Made by a program: the position numbers and the translations under genes. DNA of 64,000 nt, taken from positions 150,676-214,675 of the forward strand of contig JAAFJE010000008.1 of assembly GCA_013298025.1 (NCBI GenBank). Reading direction: 5' to 3'. The DNA is from Cytophagales bacterium. GTDB lineage: Bacteria; Bacteroidota; Bacteroidia; Cytophagales; Spirosomataceae. Each line of letters starts with the position of its first letter. The first letter of the stretch is position 1. Below are positions 53,370-62,517 of this stretch, piece after piece. The notes under the pieces were generated by a model. The model worked only from the letters and a program-made list of their open reading frames with translations. It was not told the DNA's origin and did not search any database.

Positions 53370-56318
53370 ATGCAAAAAATGGCAAAAGCACTGCTTGTGC
53401 TATGTGTTATCATCAACAACTTTACCCTGCTTGCCCAAAGCAAATATACTTGGAAAACCGCTACTTCGGGCGGATATACCTATCAATACGTAGCCAATGA
53501 CCCGCTCAAAGCACGCTTCTACAAACTGCCCAACGGCCTGACGGTCATCCTGAGCGAAAACCACAAAGAACCACGCATTCAAGCCCTTATTCCTGTGCGT
53601 GCTGGCTCTAATACCGACCCCAAAACCAATACAGGTTTGGCCCATTACCTCGAACACATGCTTTTTAAAGGAACCGATAAATTTGGTTCGCTAGATTGGA
53701 GCAAAGAAAAACCCTTACTCGACAAAATTGATGCCCTGTACGAGCAATACAACAAAACAACCGACGAAGCCAAACGCAAGGCTATTTATGCAGAAATAGA
53801 TAAGGTATCGGGCGAAGCAGCCAAGTTTGCTATTGCCAACGAATACGATAAAATGATGGCTTCGATGGGCGGACAAGGCACAAACGCTTTTACTTCTTTT
53901 GAACAAACCGTTTATACCGAAGACATTCCAACCAACGCCGTTGACCGTTTTATCGCCCTGCAAGCCGAACGTTTCAGAAATCCTATCTTGCGTTTATTCC
54001 ATACCGAATTGGAGGCTGTTTATGAAGAAAAAAACCGAAGCCTCGACAACGACCCTTGGAAAGTATATGAAGCCCGCAACGCTGCCCTCTTCCCTACGCA
54101 TAACTACGGACAACAAACAACCATTGGCACAATAGAACACCTTAAAAACCCTTCTTTGCTCGAAATCAGAAAGTATTTTCATAACTACTATGTGCCAAAC
54201 AACATGGCCATCATTCTTGCTGGTGACTTCAAAGCCGATGAAGTAATTAAGAAAATCGACAAGGCTTTTGCCTACATGAAACCTAAAAATGTACCGTTGT
54301 ACAAGCCTGCTGCTGAGTCGCCCATTGCTGCTCCTGTTGTAAAAGAAGTGTTTGGCCCAACTCCCGAAAATATTACTGTAGCTTGGCGTTGGCCCGGAGC
54401 AATTAGTCCGAAAGAAAGAGTAGTTGGCACTATCGTTGACGAATTGATGTCGAACTCGAAAGCGGGCTTGATTGACCTCAACCTCACCAAAGCACAAAAA
54501 GTATTAAGAGCAGGTTCGAGTCCAGAATGGAACAAAGATTATTCGGTTTGGCAAATGACGGGTGTGCCTAAAAATGGACAAACACTTGATGAAGTGAAAG
54601 ACTTACTTTTGGGACAACTCGCCTTGCTCAAACAAGGCAAATTTGACGAATCAATTATCAAGGCCATTGCCGCCAATTATAAGCTCAACGCCATCCAAGG
54701 TCTCGACAATAATGGCTCTAGGGCTTATAAATTGTTAGAAGATTTTGTCGTAACCAAGGGCACAGACTACGATAAAAGCACTTCGTTGGTTGACGATTTA
54801 TCGAAAGTAACCAAAAAAGAGGTCATTGATTTTGCAAACAAATACTGTGGCAATGGCTATGTTGTGGTGTATAAAAGAAAAGGAGAAGACAAAAATATTG
54901 TCAAAGTTGACAAACCAACCATCACCCAAGTAGAAACCAACCGTGAGCAACAATCGGCATTTTTACAAAAAATCAATGCCTTGCCTATGGGTGAAATTCA
55001 ACCCAAATGGCTTGATTTCAACAAAGATTTACAAAAAGGTAAAGTTGGAGCAGCCGATGTATTGTATGTGAAAAATGACGATAACGACCTATTCCGTCTT
55101 ACATACCGCTTCGATATGGGTAGCTGGAATAGCAAAATATTACCAATTGCTTTACAATATTTGAGTTTCTTAGGCACAGAAAAAATGACTGCCGAAGAAA
55201 TTAGTACCGAATATTACAAACTTGCCAGTAACTTCTCGACTAATTACACCGACCATCATATTACGTTGACCATCTCTGGTTTACAAGAAAACTTTAAACG
55301 TTCGGTGGCTCTTTTTGAAGAAGTAATGACCAAGGCAAAGGCGAATCCAGAAGCTTTAGAATTGCTCAAAGGTCGCTTGCTCAAACAACGCAACGATGCC
55401 AAAGCCAACAAAGCTGCCATTTTACAAACCTTGGCGGCGTATGCTCAATTCGGGGCAAAGAATCCTCGTAATACGTTGAATTTAAGCAATGAAGAACTCA
55501 AAGCCCTCACTGCCGACGACCTATTGGCATTCTTGAAAGACCTTTTTTCGTATAAACATACCATTGTTTATTACGGGCCTTTGGCATTAGACGAGTTTAC
55601 TAAAACTTTGCCAACCGTGCATAGCATCGCTAGTAGCTTCAAAGCCGACTTGCCTTTGGTAGCCAATTTTGAACGCATCACACCTAGCGAAAGTCAGGTA
55701 TTGTTTGCCCATTTCGATATGGTACAAGCCGAAATCGACTGGGTGCGTCCGACCACCAAATTTGATGCCAACGCTACGCCAGTGATTGATTTGTTCAACA
55801 ACTATTTTGGCGGAGGGATGTCGTCGATTGTGTTCCAAACCATCCGTGAGTCGAAAGCCTTGGCTTATTCTACCTATGCTTATTATTATACGCCTAACAC
55901 CAAGGACGAAAAATATTTCTTGCTAGGCTATGTAGGCACACAAGCCGACAAAATCAACGAAGCCATTCCGAGCATGAACGAGCTTTTCAATGTGTTTCCA
56001 GCATCGCCTAAAAACCTCGAAACAGCCAAGGAAAGTATGAAAAAAACGTATCAAACCGAGCGTATCACCCAAGATAACATTGCGTTTACGTACCTTTCTG
56101 CTCTGGAAAAAGGCATCAATTATGACCAACGTCAGAAGATTTTTGAAGCCTTAGATAAGCTTTCGTTAGATGATTTGAAGCAATTCCACCAAACACAATT
56201 TGCCAATAAACCAATGGTTTACTGCATTGTTGGTTCAGACTCGAAAATCAAAGTTGATGAGCTAAACAAATACGGCAAGGTAAAAAGAGTAAGTTTGGAA
56301 GAAGCCTTTGGTTATTAG
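53370..56318 (+). CDS. M16 family zinc metallopeptidase
   Basis: 982 residues with a signal peptide ending ...NNFTLLAQ. The inverted zinc motif is AHYLEHMLFKG (HxxEH, His92, Glu95, His96), with the third ligand Glu in the ELEAVYEEKNRSLDND region (about 210). A second pitrilysin-like half spans about 540-980 and is catalytically inert, as in pitrilysin-type fused dimers; its DLFNNYFGGGMSSIVFQTIRESKALAYSTYAYY block is typical. It is presumably a periplasmic peptidase for medium-size peptides. It is followed by a structured intergenic element. Confidence 0.92.
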   Translation: MQKMAKALLVLCVIINNFTLLAQSKYTWKTATSGGYTYQYVANDPLKARFYKLPNGLTVILSENHKEPRIQALIPVRAGSNTDPKTNTGLAHYLEHMLFKGTDKFGSLDWSKEKPLLDKIDALYEQYNKTTDEAKRKAIYAEIDKVSGEAAKFAIANEYDKMMASMGGQGTNAFTSFEQTVYTEDIPTNAVDRFIALQAERFRNPILRLFHTELEAVYEEKNRSLDNDPWKVYEARNAALFPTHNYGQQTTIGTIEHLKNPSLLEIRKYFHNYYVPNNMAIILAGDFKADEVIKKIDKAFAYMKPKNVPLYKPAAESPIAAPVVKEVFGPTPENITVAWRWPGAISPKERVVGTIVDELMSNSKAGLIDLNLTKAQKVLRAGSSPEWNKDYSVWQMTGVPKNGQTLDEVKDLLLGQLALLKQGKFDESIIKAIAANYKLNAIQGLDNNGSRAYKLLEDFVVTKGTDYDKSTSLVDDLSKVTKKEVIDFANKYCGNGYVVVYKRKGEDKNIVKVDKPTITQVETNREQQSAFLQKINALPMGEIQPKWLDFNKDLQKGKVGAADVLYVKNDDNDLFRLTYRFDMGSWNSKILPIALQYLSFLGTEKMTAEEISTEYYKLASNFSTNYTDHHITLTISGLQENFKRSVALFEEVMTKAKANPEALELLKGRLLKQRNDAKANKAAILQTLAAYAQFGAKNPRNTLNLSNEELKALTADDLLAFLKDLFSYKHTIVYYGPLALDEFTKTLPTVHSIASSFKADLPLVANFERITPSESQVLFAHFDMVQAEIDWVRPTTKFDANATPVIDLFNNYFGGGMSSIVFQTIRESKALAYSTYAYYYTPNTKDEKYFLLGYVGTQADKINEAIPSMNELFNVFPASPKNLETAKESMKKTYQTERITQDNIAFTYLSALEKGINYDQRQKIFEALDKLSLDDLKQFHQTQFANKPMVYCIVGSDSKIKVDELNKYGKVKRVSLEEAFGY

Positions 56319-56322
56319 AAGC

Positions 56323-56416
56323 TAGGGCTGTACGAAGGATGGCACAGTGGCTTTAAAACCTTTATGAGCCGAAGTTGGTTTATCTATAACAGCTAAACCA
56401 GCTTCGTACAGCCCTA
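56323..56416 (+). ncRNA. Candidate structured RNA / terminator-attenuator with three-way junction
   Basis: A perfect 15-bp outer stem (TAGGGCTGTACGAAG 56323-56337 with its complement 56402-56416) encloses two further hairpins: GGCTT/GAGCC (56349-56353 with 56366-56370) and TGGTTTA/TAAACCA (56376-56382 with 56394-56400). ATTTTAACATTT follows the outer stem. It fills the gap between the M16 peptidase stop and the flavoprotein start. It could terminate the first transcript or regulate the second gene; I do not recognise it. Confidence 0.5.
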
Positions 56417-56438
56417 ATTTTAACATTTCTTGCATATC

Positions 56439-57542
56439 ATGTACGACATCGTGATTATCGGAGGAGGATTGGCAGGTCTTTGTGCCGCCATTCATCTCAA
56501 CCAAGCCAACTTCCAAGTACTGTTGCTCGAAAAAAAGCAATATCCCTTTCATCGGGTTTGTGGCGAGTATATCTCTAACGAAACCCGTCCTTATTTGCAA
56601 CGCTTAGGGCTATCGGTAGATGCCCTAGCACCCAAAAAAATCCAGCGTTTTTTGTTTTCTTCGCCCAAGGGCAACACCTTGTATGCCCCTTTAGCCCAAG
56701 GAGGTTTTGGTATCAGTCGTTATACACTCGACCAACATTTATACCAATTGGCACTCAAACAAGGCGTGCATATCCATACCCTCACCGAAGTAGAAGACGT
56801 TATTTTTCAACAAAATGCTTTTCAAATTACCACTACGCTAGGACAAACCTTTGAGGCTCGTTATGTATTAGGAGCGTATGGCAAAAGAAGTAAATTAGAT
56901 GCCAGTTTGGGAAGAGATTTTTTTCAGAAAAAAAGCCCTTATATTGGCGTGAAATACCATATTCATACCGATTTCCCACAAGATTTGATTGCCCTACACA
57001 ATTTTAAAGATGGGTATTGTGGCATTTCGGCCATCGAAGACCAACGTTATTGCTTGTGCTACCTTACCACCAGAGAAAACCTCCGACAAGCAGGCAATAT
57101 CCCAGCCTTAGAAGAGCAAATCCTTTGGCAAAATCCGCATCTCAAGCAAATCTTTACTCATGCCGATTTTTTATATGATAAACCATTGGTTATCAACGAA
57201 ATTTCGTTTGCTCCCAAAACACAAGTAGAAAATCATATTTTGATGCTCGGCGATACCGCTGGGCTGATTACGCCTTTGTGTGGCAACGGTATGGCCATTG
57301 CCATGCACAGTGCTTATTTACTCGCCGAAACGCTCATCGAGCATTTCGACGACAGGGCTTTGGTAGAAAAAACCTACCTTCAACAATGGCAACGACACTT
57401 TGCCAACAGGCTCGGCATTGGTCGAATGGTACAAGGATTATTCGGCGACGCATGGCTTTCTGAACTCAGTTTACAAACATTAAGGCTATTTCCACCAGCT
57501 TTACAATACATCATCAGTTTAACCCACGGCAAACCCTTCTAA
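56439..57542 (+). CDS. FAD-dependent oxidoreductase (geranylgeranyl-reductase-like)
   Basis: 367 residues from the ATG of MYDIVIIGGGLAGLCAAIHL; an upstream TTG is rejected. The N-terminal dinucleotide-binding GGGLAG (about 8-13) with closing Glu in VLLLEKK, the HRVCGEYISNE motif (about 40-50) typical of the FixC/geranylgeranyl reductase class, and the second FAD motif ILMLGDTAGLITPLCGNGMAIAM (about 266-288) are complete. Relatives reduce or hydroxylate lipids and polyketides in Bacteroidota. The substrate is unknown and no biosynthetic partner lies adjacent. Confidence 0.85.
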   Translation: MYDIVIIGGGLAGLCAAIHLNQANFQVLLLEKKQYPFHRVCGEYISNETRPYLQRLGLSVDALAPKKIQRFLFSSPKGNTLYAPLAQGGFGISRYTLDQHLYQLALKQGVHIHTLTEVEDVIFQQNAFQITTTLGQTFEARYVLGAYGKRSKLDASLGRDFFQKKSPYIGVKYHIHTDFPQDLIALHNFKDGYCGISAIEDQRYCLCYLTTRENLRQAGNIPALEEQILWQNPHLKQIFTHADFLYDKPLVINEISFAPKTQVENHILMLGDTAGLITPLCGNGMAIAMHSAYLLAETLIEHFDDRALVEKTYLQQWQRHFANRLGIGRMVQGLFGDAWLSELSLQTLRLFPPALQYIISLTHGKPF

Positions 57543-57727
57543 AAAATTTTATTCTAAAAAAATACATTATTTCAAAACAATCGTTTGATTAACACTGTTA
57601 ATTACGAATAAAACTTACATATTATTGCATTATTCATTTTTTTTAAAAATAGGCAAAAACACTTAATTTTGTTTTTATGAAAAAATAATATTATGTTTGC
57701 ATACCAAAATTACACTTCAACGATATA

Positions 57728-57764
57728 GACCTGTAAGGCTCTTTTAGAACCTTACAGGTCGTTT
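57728..57764 (+). terminator. Terminator between flavoprotein and lrp genes
   Basis: Perfect 11-bp stem (GACCTGTAAGG / CCTTACAGGTC), 11-nt loop, followed by GTTTTGTTTT. It serves the forward gene and perhaps the convergent lrp gene, whose stop it abuts. The rest of 57543-57727 shows no gene. Confidence 0.75.
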
Positions 57765-57768
57765 TGTT

Positions 57769-58230
57769 TTAGGCCAGTGGTATGACAGTAGTACTTTTTA
57801 CAACCGACATCACAAACGAGCTACTGATGTGTGCTACGCTTTGCAAACTTGATAATTTTTGTTGGTAAAAAGCATTATAAGCCTCCATATCTTTGGCAAT
57901 TACCTTGATAAGATAATCGTAATTGCCCGACACAATACAGCAGTCTATCACTTCGGGAAAGCCCCGAATTGCTTCTTCAAATTCGACAAAATGATTTTGT
58001 CTTTGCTTATCTAAAGTAATACTACAATACACCATCAAGGGATTTCCCAGTTTTTTTCTATCCAGAATGGTCACGTATTTTTCGATAATTCCCTCTTGTT
58101 CGAGGCGTTTGATTCTGTCGTGGGTGGGAGTCATCGACAAACTAATTTGTTGGGCAATTTCCTTGATTGTCAGTTGGGCATTTTCTTGAATCAAGCGTAA
58201 TATTTTTAGGTCGGTCGAATCGAGGGTCAT
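57769..58230 (-). CDS. Lrp/AsnC family regulator, divergent from ald
   Basis: 153 residues: winged helix LDSTDLKILRLIQENAQLTIKEIAQQISLSMTPTHDRIKRLEQEG (about 2-46) and RAM domain with VIDCCIVSGNYDYLIKVIAKD (about 94-114), the GxYD ligand loop region. Lrp-type proteins near ald genes commonly activate alanine dehydrogenase in response to amino acids. The 245-bp AT-rich intergenic region between the two divergent starts would hold the operator. That regulatory link is an inference from position. Confidence 0.93.
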   Translation of the reverse strand: MTLDSTDLKILRLIQENAQLTIKEIAQQISLSMTPTHDRIKRLEQEGIIEKYVTILDRKKLGNPLMVYCSITLDKQRQNHFVEFEEAIRGFPEVIDCCIVSGNYDYLIKVIAKDMEAYNAFYQQKLSSLQSVAHISSSFVMSVVKSTTVIPLA

Positions 58231-58362
58231 GGCTTTCAGAAAAATTTATTGTTTACAAGATAAAAACATCAGACAAACTAATAAAATTTTCTGTAAAATC
58301 AATTATAAAATTTAATAATTTCTTATTATTTAGATAATAGCAAAACTTTTTTCTGTATTGAT

Positions 58363-58370
58363 TAATTTTG
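58363..58370 (+). promoter_or_regulatory. -7 box of ald
   Basis: TAATTTTG matches TAnnTTTG, 106 bp before the ald ATG; the region upstream is a likely Lrp-binding stretch of A/T tracts. A clear -33 TTG is lacking. Confidence 0.4.
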
Positions 58371-58475
58371 TATCGCACTTCATTAACAACTGAATTTGGC
58401 GATTGGTTTTGTTCAATTAACCTTTTCTAGCATCTTACAAAACCAATCTACCAAATTCGCTAAACTAGCATCTCT

Positions 58476-59576
58476 ATGATTATCGGCGTACCCAAAGAAA
58501 TCAAAAACAACGAAAACCGTGTAGCTATAACCCCTGCGGGTGTAGCAGAATTTAGAAAAAATGGACACACGGTATATGTGCAGCAACAAGCAGGCTTGGG
58601 CAGTGGTTTTACCGACGAAGCCTACAGCCAAGCAGGTGCAACGCTACTTCCTAGCATCGAAGAGGTATATGCCATAGCCGAGATGATTTGTAAGGTAAAA
58701 GAACCCATTGCCTCCGAATACGAACTTATCAAAGAGAATCAACTCCTTTTTACGTATTTTCATTTTGCCTCCTCAGAAGCATTGACGCACGCCATGATTG
58801 CCCGCAAAGCCATTTGTTTGGCGTATGAAACCGTAGAAAAAGCCGACAGAAGTTTGCCTTTACTCGTGCCGATGTCGGAAGTAGCCGGCCGTATGGCGAT
58901 TCAGGAAGGAGCGAAATATTTGGAAAAACCGATGGGCGGCAGAGGCATTTTGTTGGGCGGTGTTGCTGGGGTAAAACCTGCCAATGTATTGATTTTGGGC
59001 GGAGGAATTGTAGGTACACAAGCCGCTAAAATGGCCGCAGGCTTGGGGGCAAACGTTACTATTATGGATATTAGTTTGGCTCGTTTGCGTTACCTCGAAG
59101 ACATCATGCCAGCCAACGTCGATACCGTGATGTCTAACGAATACAACATCCGTGAAGCCATTCGTTTAGCTGATTTAATCATCGGAGCGGTATTGATTCC
59201 GGGAGCGAAAGCACCGCATTTGATTACCAGAGATATGCTCAAAGAGATGAAAGCAGGTACGGTATTGGTAGATGTTGCCGTTGACCAAGGCGGTTGTATC
59301 GAAACTTGTACGCCTACCACACACGAAAATCCAACGTTTGTCATCGACGACATTGTGCATTATTGCGTTGCCAATATGCCCGGTGCTGTGCCTTATACTT
59401 CTACCTTGGCATTGACCAACGCCACCTTGCCTTATGCCTTACAGTTGGCAAACAAAGGTTGGGAAAAGGCTTGTGCCGACAACAGCGAATTGAAAAAAGG
59501 CCTAAATATTGTACAAGGCAACATTGTTTATAAGGGGGTTTCTGACGCTTGGAATTTACCATTGAGTACGCTATAA
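58476..59576 (+). CDS. ald: Alanine dehydrogenase
   Basis: 366 residues, close to the usual ~371. Starts MIIGVPKEIKNNENRVAITPAGV with the substrate-binding Arg15 context. Further landmarks are VKEPIASEY (about 74, catalytic Lys), LFTYFHFASSEALT (about 90, His96-type residue), GVAGVKPANVLILGGGIVGTQAAKMA (about 168-193, NAD-binding GGGxVG) and VDVAVDQGGCIET (about 268). It interconverts L-alanine and pyruvate + NH3 with NAD. A divergent Lrp regulator lies upstream. Complete and probably active. Confidence 0.96.
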   Translation: MIIGVPKEIKNNENRVAITPAGVAEFRKNGHTVYVQQQAGLGSGFTDEAYSQAGATLLPSIEEVYAIAEMICKVKEPIASEYELIKENQLLFTYFHFASSEALTHAMIARKAICLAYETVEKADRSLPLLVPMSEVAGRMAIQEGAKYLEKPMGGRGILLGGVAGVKPANVLILGGGIVGTQAAKMAAGLGANVTIMDISLARLRYLEDIMPANVDTVMSNEYNIREAIRLADLIIGAVLIPGAKAPHLITRDMLKEMKAGTVLVDVAVDQGGCIETCTPTTHENPTFVIDDIVHYCVANMPGAVPYTSTLALTNATLPYALQLANKGWEKACADNSELKKGLNIVQGNIVYKGVSDAWNLPLSTL

Positions 59577-59635
59577 AGGTAAATTTTCATGAAAGAAATT
59601 AGCCAATTTGGTTAATTGTTTGATTACAAAAATCG

Positions 59636-60598
59636 TTATTCAGCCTTGGATAGCGATTTTTTTCGTAAATAACGAACCAAAAACGTGGGTTGCTCATGGT
59701 ATGTTCGTTCGCTACTCGTAAAATACGATTGTCCGTCTGTAGCAAAAGCAATGGCTTCTCCTTGTGGCTCAGGTTTATAGGGCAGCACTTGGGGCATTCG
59801 TTGCAGGACTTGAGCGATAGACTCCTGTGGTTTTCTTTTCCAGTAAAAAATATTACTATAATTTTTGAGCAAAATTTCTTGCCCATCTGGCGAAATATCA
59901 CCTGATGTTAAAAATAAGCATTGCTTGTTTTTCTTCGTATCGGTGGGTAATTCTTGCGAAACCTGAAGATAGCCCATCAACGTGGCTGTTTGCACTTGGG
60001 TAGTACTTTGCGGATAAGGCAGGCGATAAATTTCTTTGCGAGGCTCTCGGTTTGAAACCAAGTAAATATCTAGCGAATGCGGGTCCACGAGCAGACATTC
60101 TACATCTCTTGCCCCGTCTGGAAGCTCGAAGGTATATTTTTCTACCCGCCGAACAGTGTAAGTAAAAGGAGATTTATCAGGAAGAAGAGGTTCGGCAAAT
60201 CGGTAAATGTACTTTTGGCGATGCCATTTGAGGTTATCGCCCGTATCGGCAATATACACCCAAGCGTGTTGGGCATTTCCTACAATTGCCATATCTTCCC
60301 AGTCACGGTTTTCGGTGTCGAGCAATTGTACTTTTCCAAGCGTTTTACCCAAGGTATCTGTGATAAAAATAAAATCATCGCCACCACTGTCGTTGTGTAG
60401 CCACAGTTTTCCTTGATTTATTCTACTTGCTGCCATGCCAGAGGCTTCGCTAATGGCTTGATTTTCAATAATAAACTGTTTTCCAAAAGAAAAAATAGTC
60501 GTATCCGTAACAGCCAACTGGATATTCCGTTCTTTTTTTTCCTGACACGAACAACACAAGCTTATACAACAAATCAATACGAGTAAATTTCTGGTCAT
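59636..60598 (-). CDS. Propeller-like lipoprotein of unknown function
   Basis: 320 residues with a lipobox (LICCISLCCSC, Cys18). The body has repeated short blade-like strings (GKLWLHNDSGGDDFIFITD, RDWEDMAIVG, AWVYIADTGDN, RDVECLLVDPHSLDIYLVSNRE, GDISPDGQEILLKNYSNIFYW), suggesting a beta-propeller with aspartate-rich loops. The GDN...RDWED..IG and E..L.DP...D.Y..SNR words are shared with widespread secreted proteins of unknown function. Likely anchored in the periplasm or outer membrane. No operon partner. The 299-bp gap 60599-60897 upstream shows nothing clear. Confidence 0.65.
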   Translation of the reverse strand: MTRNLLVLICCISLCCSCQEKKERNIQLAVTDTTIFSFGKQFIIENQAISEASGMAASRINQGKLWLHNDSGGDDFIFITDTLGKTLGKVQLLDTENRDWEDMAIVGNAQHAWVYIADTGDNLKWHRQKYIYRFAEPLLPDKSPFTYTVRRVEKYTFELPDGARDVECLLVDPHSLDIYLVSNREPRKEIYRLPYPQSTTQVQTATLMGYLQVSQELPTDTKKNKQCLFLTSGDISPDGQEILLKNYSNIFYWKRKPQESIAQVLQRMPQVLPYKPEPQGEAIAFATDGQSYFTSSERTYHEQPTFLVRYLRKKSLSKAE

Positions 60599-60897
60599 AC
60601 AACAACAAACAAATGCTTATCAGCTATACAATGATTGAGTTGCCAAGATAAGAACTTTCTTGCACGAATCACAATTTATGCAAATAAATTACCAAATTCA
60701 ACGCTAGTGTATATCGTATTGCTTTATTGGCATAAACATTGGGCAAAAATAGCTGAATACAGCCCGAAAAAAATTGGGTATCACACTTAAATTGGGATTG
60801 GTGGCTCAGACTTTTAACTCATTTTTCTTGTTAAGTACAACTGAGGATTTTACTCATTGGTGTGTAGCTGATACACAAGAAAATGGGCAGTTAGGTT

Positions 60898-61302
60898 TCA
60901 AACCTTATGTTCGACAGACTTTTTTATCATTTCTTTTAAAATGTCCACCGATATATCTTCTAAATTTTGAATGTAAATACAGCCTTTGCCAGCTTTGTAT
61001 TTACCAAACTTAGCCAATAATTCCTCTCTTTGCTCGAAAGAAGTACCAAGATATAAAGTAATAGCCTTGGCTCGTGAAGCCAAGGCTACCAAAGGTGCTT
61101 CACCAGAATGTCCACTGGCATATTGATAGCTGTACCTGCCAAATCCTACAATCCCTGTTCCCCACATTTTAGCTTCAAATCCCGAAAATTCACTAAATAA
61201 ATCAATGATATACGAGCAATCATTACGTTTTTTTTCATCCGTAATTTTTGCTAAATAGTCTGCAACACTATTTTCGTTTTCAGTAGTTTTGTTTTTTGCC
61301 AT
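60898..61302 (-). CDS. DUF1801 family protein
   Basis: 134 residues from the ATG of MAKNKTTENENSVADYL; a Met 13 codons upstream is rejected as it adds no family sequence. The fold is indicated by SVADYLAKITDEKKRNDCSYIIDLF (about 12-36), KMWGTGIVGFGRYSYQYASG (about 45-64) and the C-terminal KGCIYIQNLEDISVDILKEMI. It is a small cytoplasmic alpha/beta protein related to YdhG/frataxin-like folds, without known function. Confidence 0.85.
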   Translation of the reverse strand: MAKNKTTENENSVADYLAKITDEKKRNDCSYIIDLFSEFSGFEAKMWGTGIVGFGRYSYQYASGHSGEAPLVALASRAKAITLYLGTSFEQREELLAKFGKYKAGKGCIYIQNLEDISVDILKEMIKKSVEHKV

Positions 61303-61401
61303 GACTGATTTTTCAATGCTCAAGTGAAACGGATATATCAACTGTAGAAAGCTAACACAAATAGCTTTTTTTGAAAAAGGACTTAGACCTGTGAGGGTAA
61401 T

Positions 61402-61809
61402 TTATTCATTTGGAGTAGCAAGGAAACTATTAAAAAACGCTATAATTTCAACACATTTGTCATTACTATAAATTTTTTCATCATTCAAATAGTCAGTTTG
61501 GCTTATGCAGACCACATTTGAAGAACCAGATTTCTGTAATTGCCCTGCAATGCCAATGATTGATTTTTCTTCATAGAATTTATCTTTTAATCTACTTTTG
61601 TCAAAATGCGTATCTAAGTACTGTTTAGCATCGTCAAAAATAGCTTCGTTACCATCTGCCATCAATGGAATAAGAATATCTTCTAATTTACCTGTATTGT
61701 TATTAACCCCAGAGAATATATAATTGCCTACTTTAAGTGTATCTTTTGTAATAACCTCGGAGTGCTTTTTAAAAAGGTCTTTCCCTAAGTATTTTTCAAA
61801 TGCTTTATT
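61402..61809 (-). pseudogene. C-terminal fragment of a DUF3226/TOPRIM-like gene cut by IS630
   Basis: An open frame emerges from the IS630 end (61810) and runs to a normal stop at 61402. It reads NKAFEKYLGKDLFKKHSEVI, then GVNNNTGKLEDILIPLMADGNEAIFDDAKQYLDTHF, then SIIGIAGQLQKSGSSNVVCISQTDYL. The words G.LEDIL.PLM and SIIGIAGQLQ.SG.SN match the second half of DUF3226 (TOPRIM-related) proteins, by memory. The N-terminal half is absent; what remains beyond the IS is another IS. Non-functional. Confidence 0.6.
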
Positions 61810-62517
61810 TATACTTAACCCATAGAGGTTTTCAAATCACAAGGATGTGATTTAAGTTTTTGGAATTTTGTATTTATCAAAGAATCTAAACGTTCTTTAT
61901 ATTGCTCAACATTAGCGAAAAAGTCAGTGATTCGCTGCCTAAAAACCTTTGGGTCGGGCGTGTAGGCTGATTTGATGATTTCTTTTTTCAAGAACTTCCA
62001 TAGCCTTTCTATTGGGTTTAAATTAGGAGAATATGGAGGAAGAAATATCATTTTTATCCTTGATGTTTCAAGGTATTCACGGACTAATTTTGAACGATAA
62101 TAACGTGCATTATCCACATATAAATAGATGGCTTTCATTTGTGAATAATGCTTTTCAATCATTTGAAGCCATACTAAAGTTGTTAGAGCATTGATGGTTT
62201 CACATTCATGAATTAGGATTTGGGTAGGATTAGCTGGGTTAATAGCTCCATTAAGGTTTACTACTTCTCTACCTGTGTTAGAAAGGACTTCTTTTTCTTG
62301 TCCCTGCTTTATCCAAGCATAAGTAGATTTGGTACGGTTCGACGCTTCGATTGCGACGGGGATGAACACCGTCTCCAAAGAGAATTAATTCATCTGAGGA
62401 AAGATTTTGTTCCTTTTTCCTAAATTCTTCAATGAAAAGTTCTTGCTGTGCTAAATCCGCTTTTGATGGAATTAATTTAGTCTTTTTATAGACAAATCCT
62501 AAACGATGCAGTAAGAC
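61810..62517 (-). mobile_element. IS630-family insertion sequence, copy 2, 5'-truncated
   Basis: 708 bp identical (reverse orientation) to 23427-24134 of copy 1, with the same right end TATACTTAACCC. The transposase start and left end are missing. At 62517 the sequence switches to the terminal repeat of the IS4-family element. Both catalytic frames of the remaining transposase (61815-62378 and 62278-62517) show the same +1 shift as copy 1 at the CCCC run (62358-62361, shown as GGGG on the forward strand). Confidence 0.9.
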
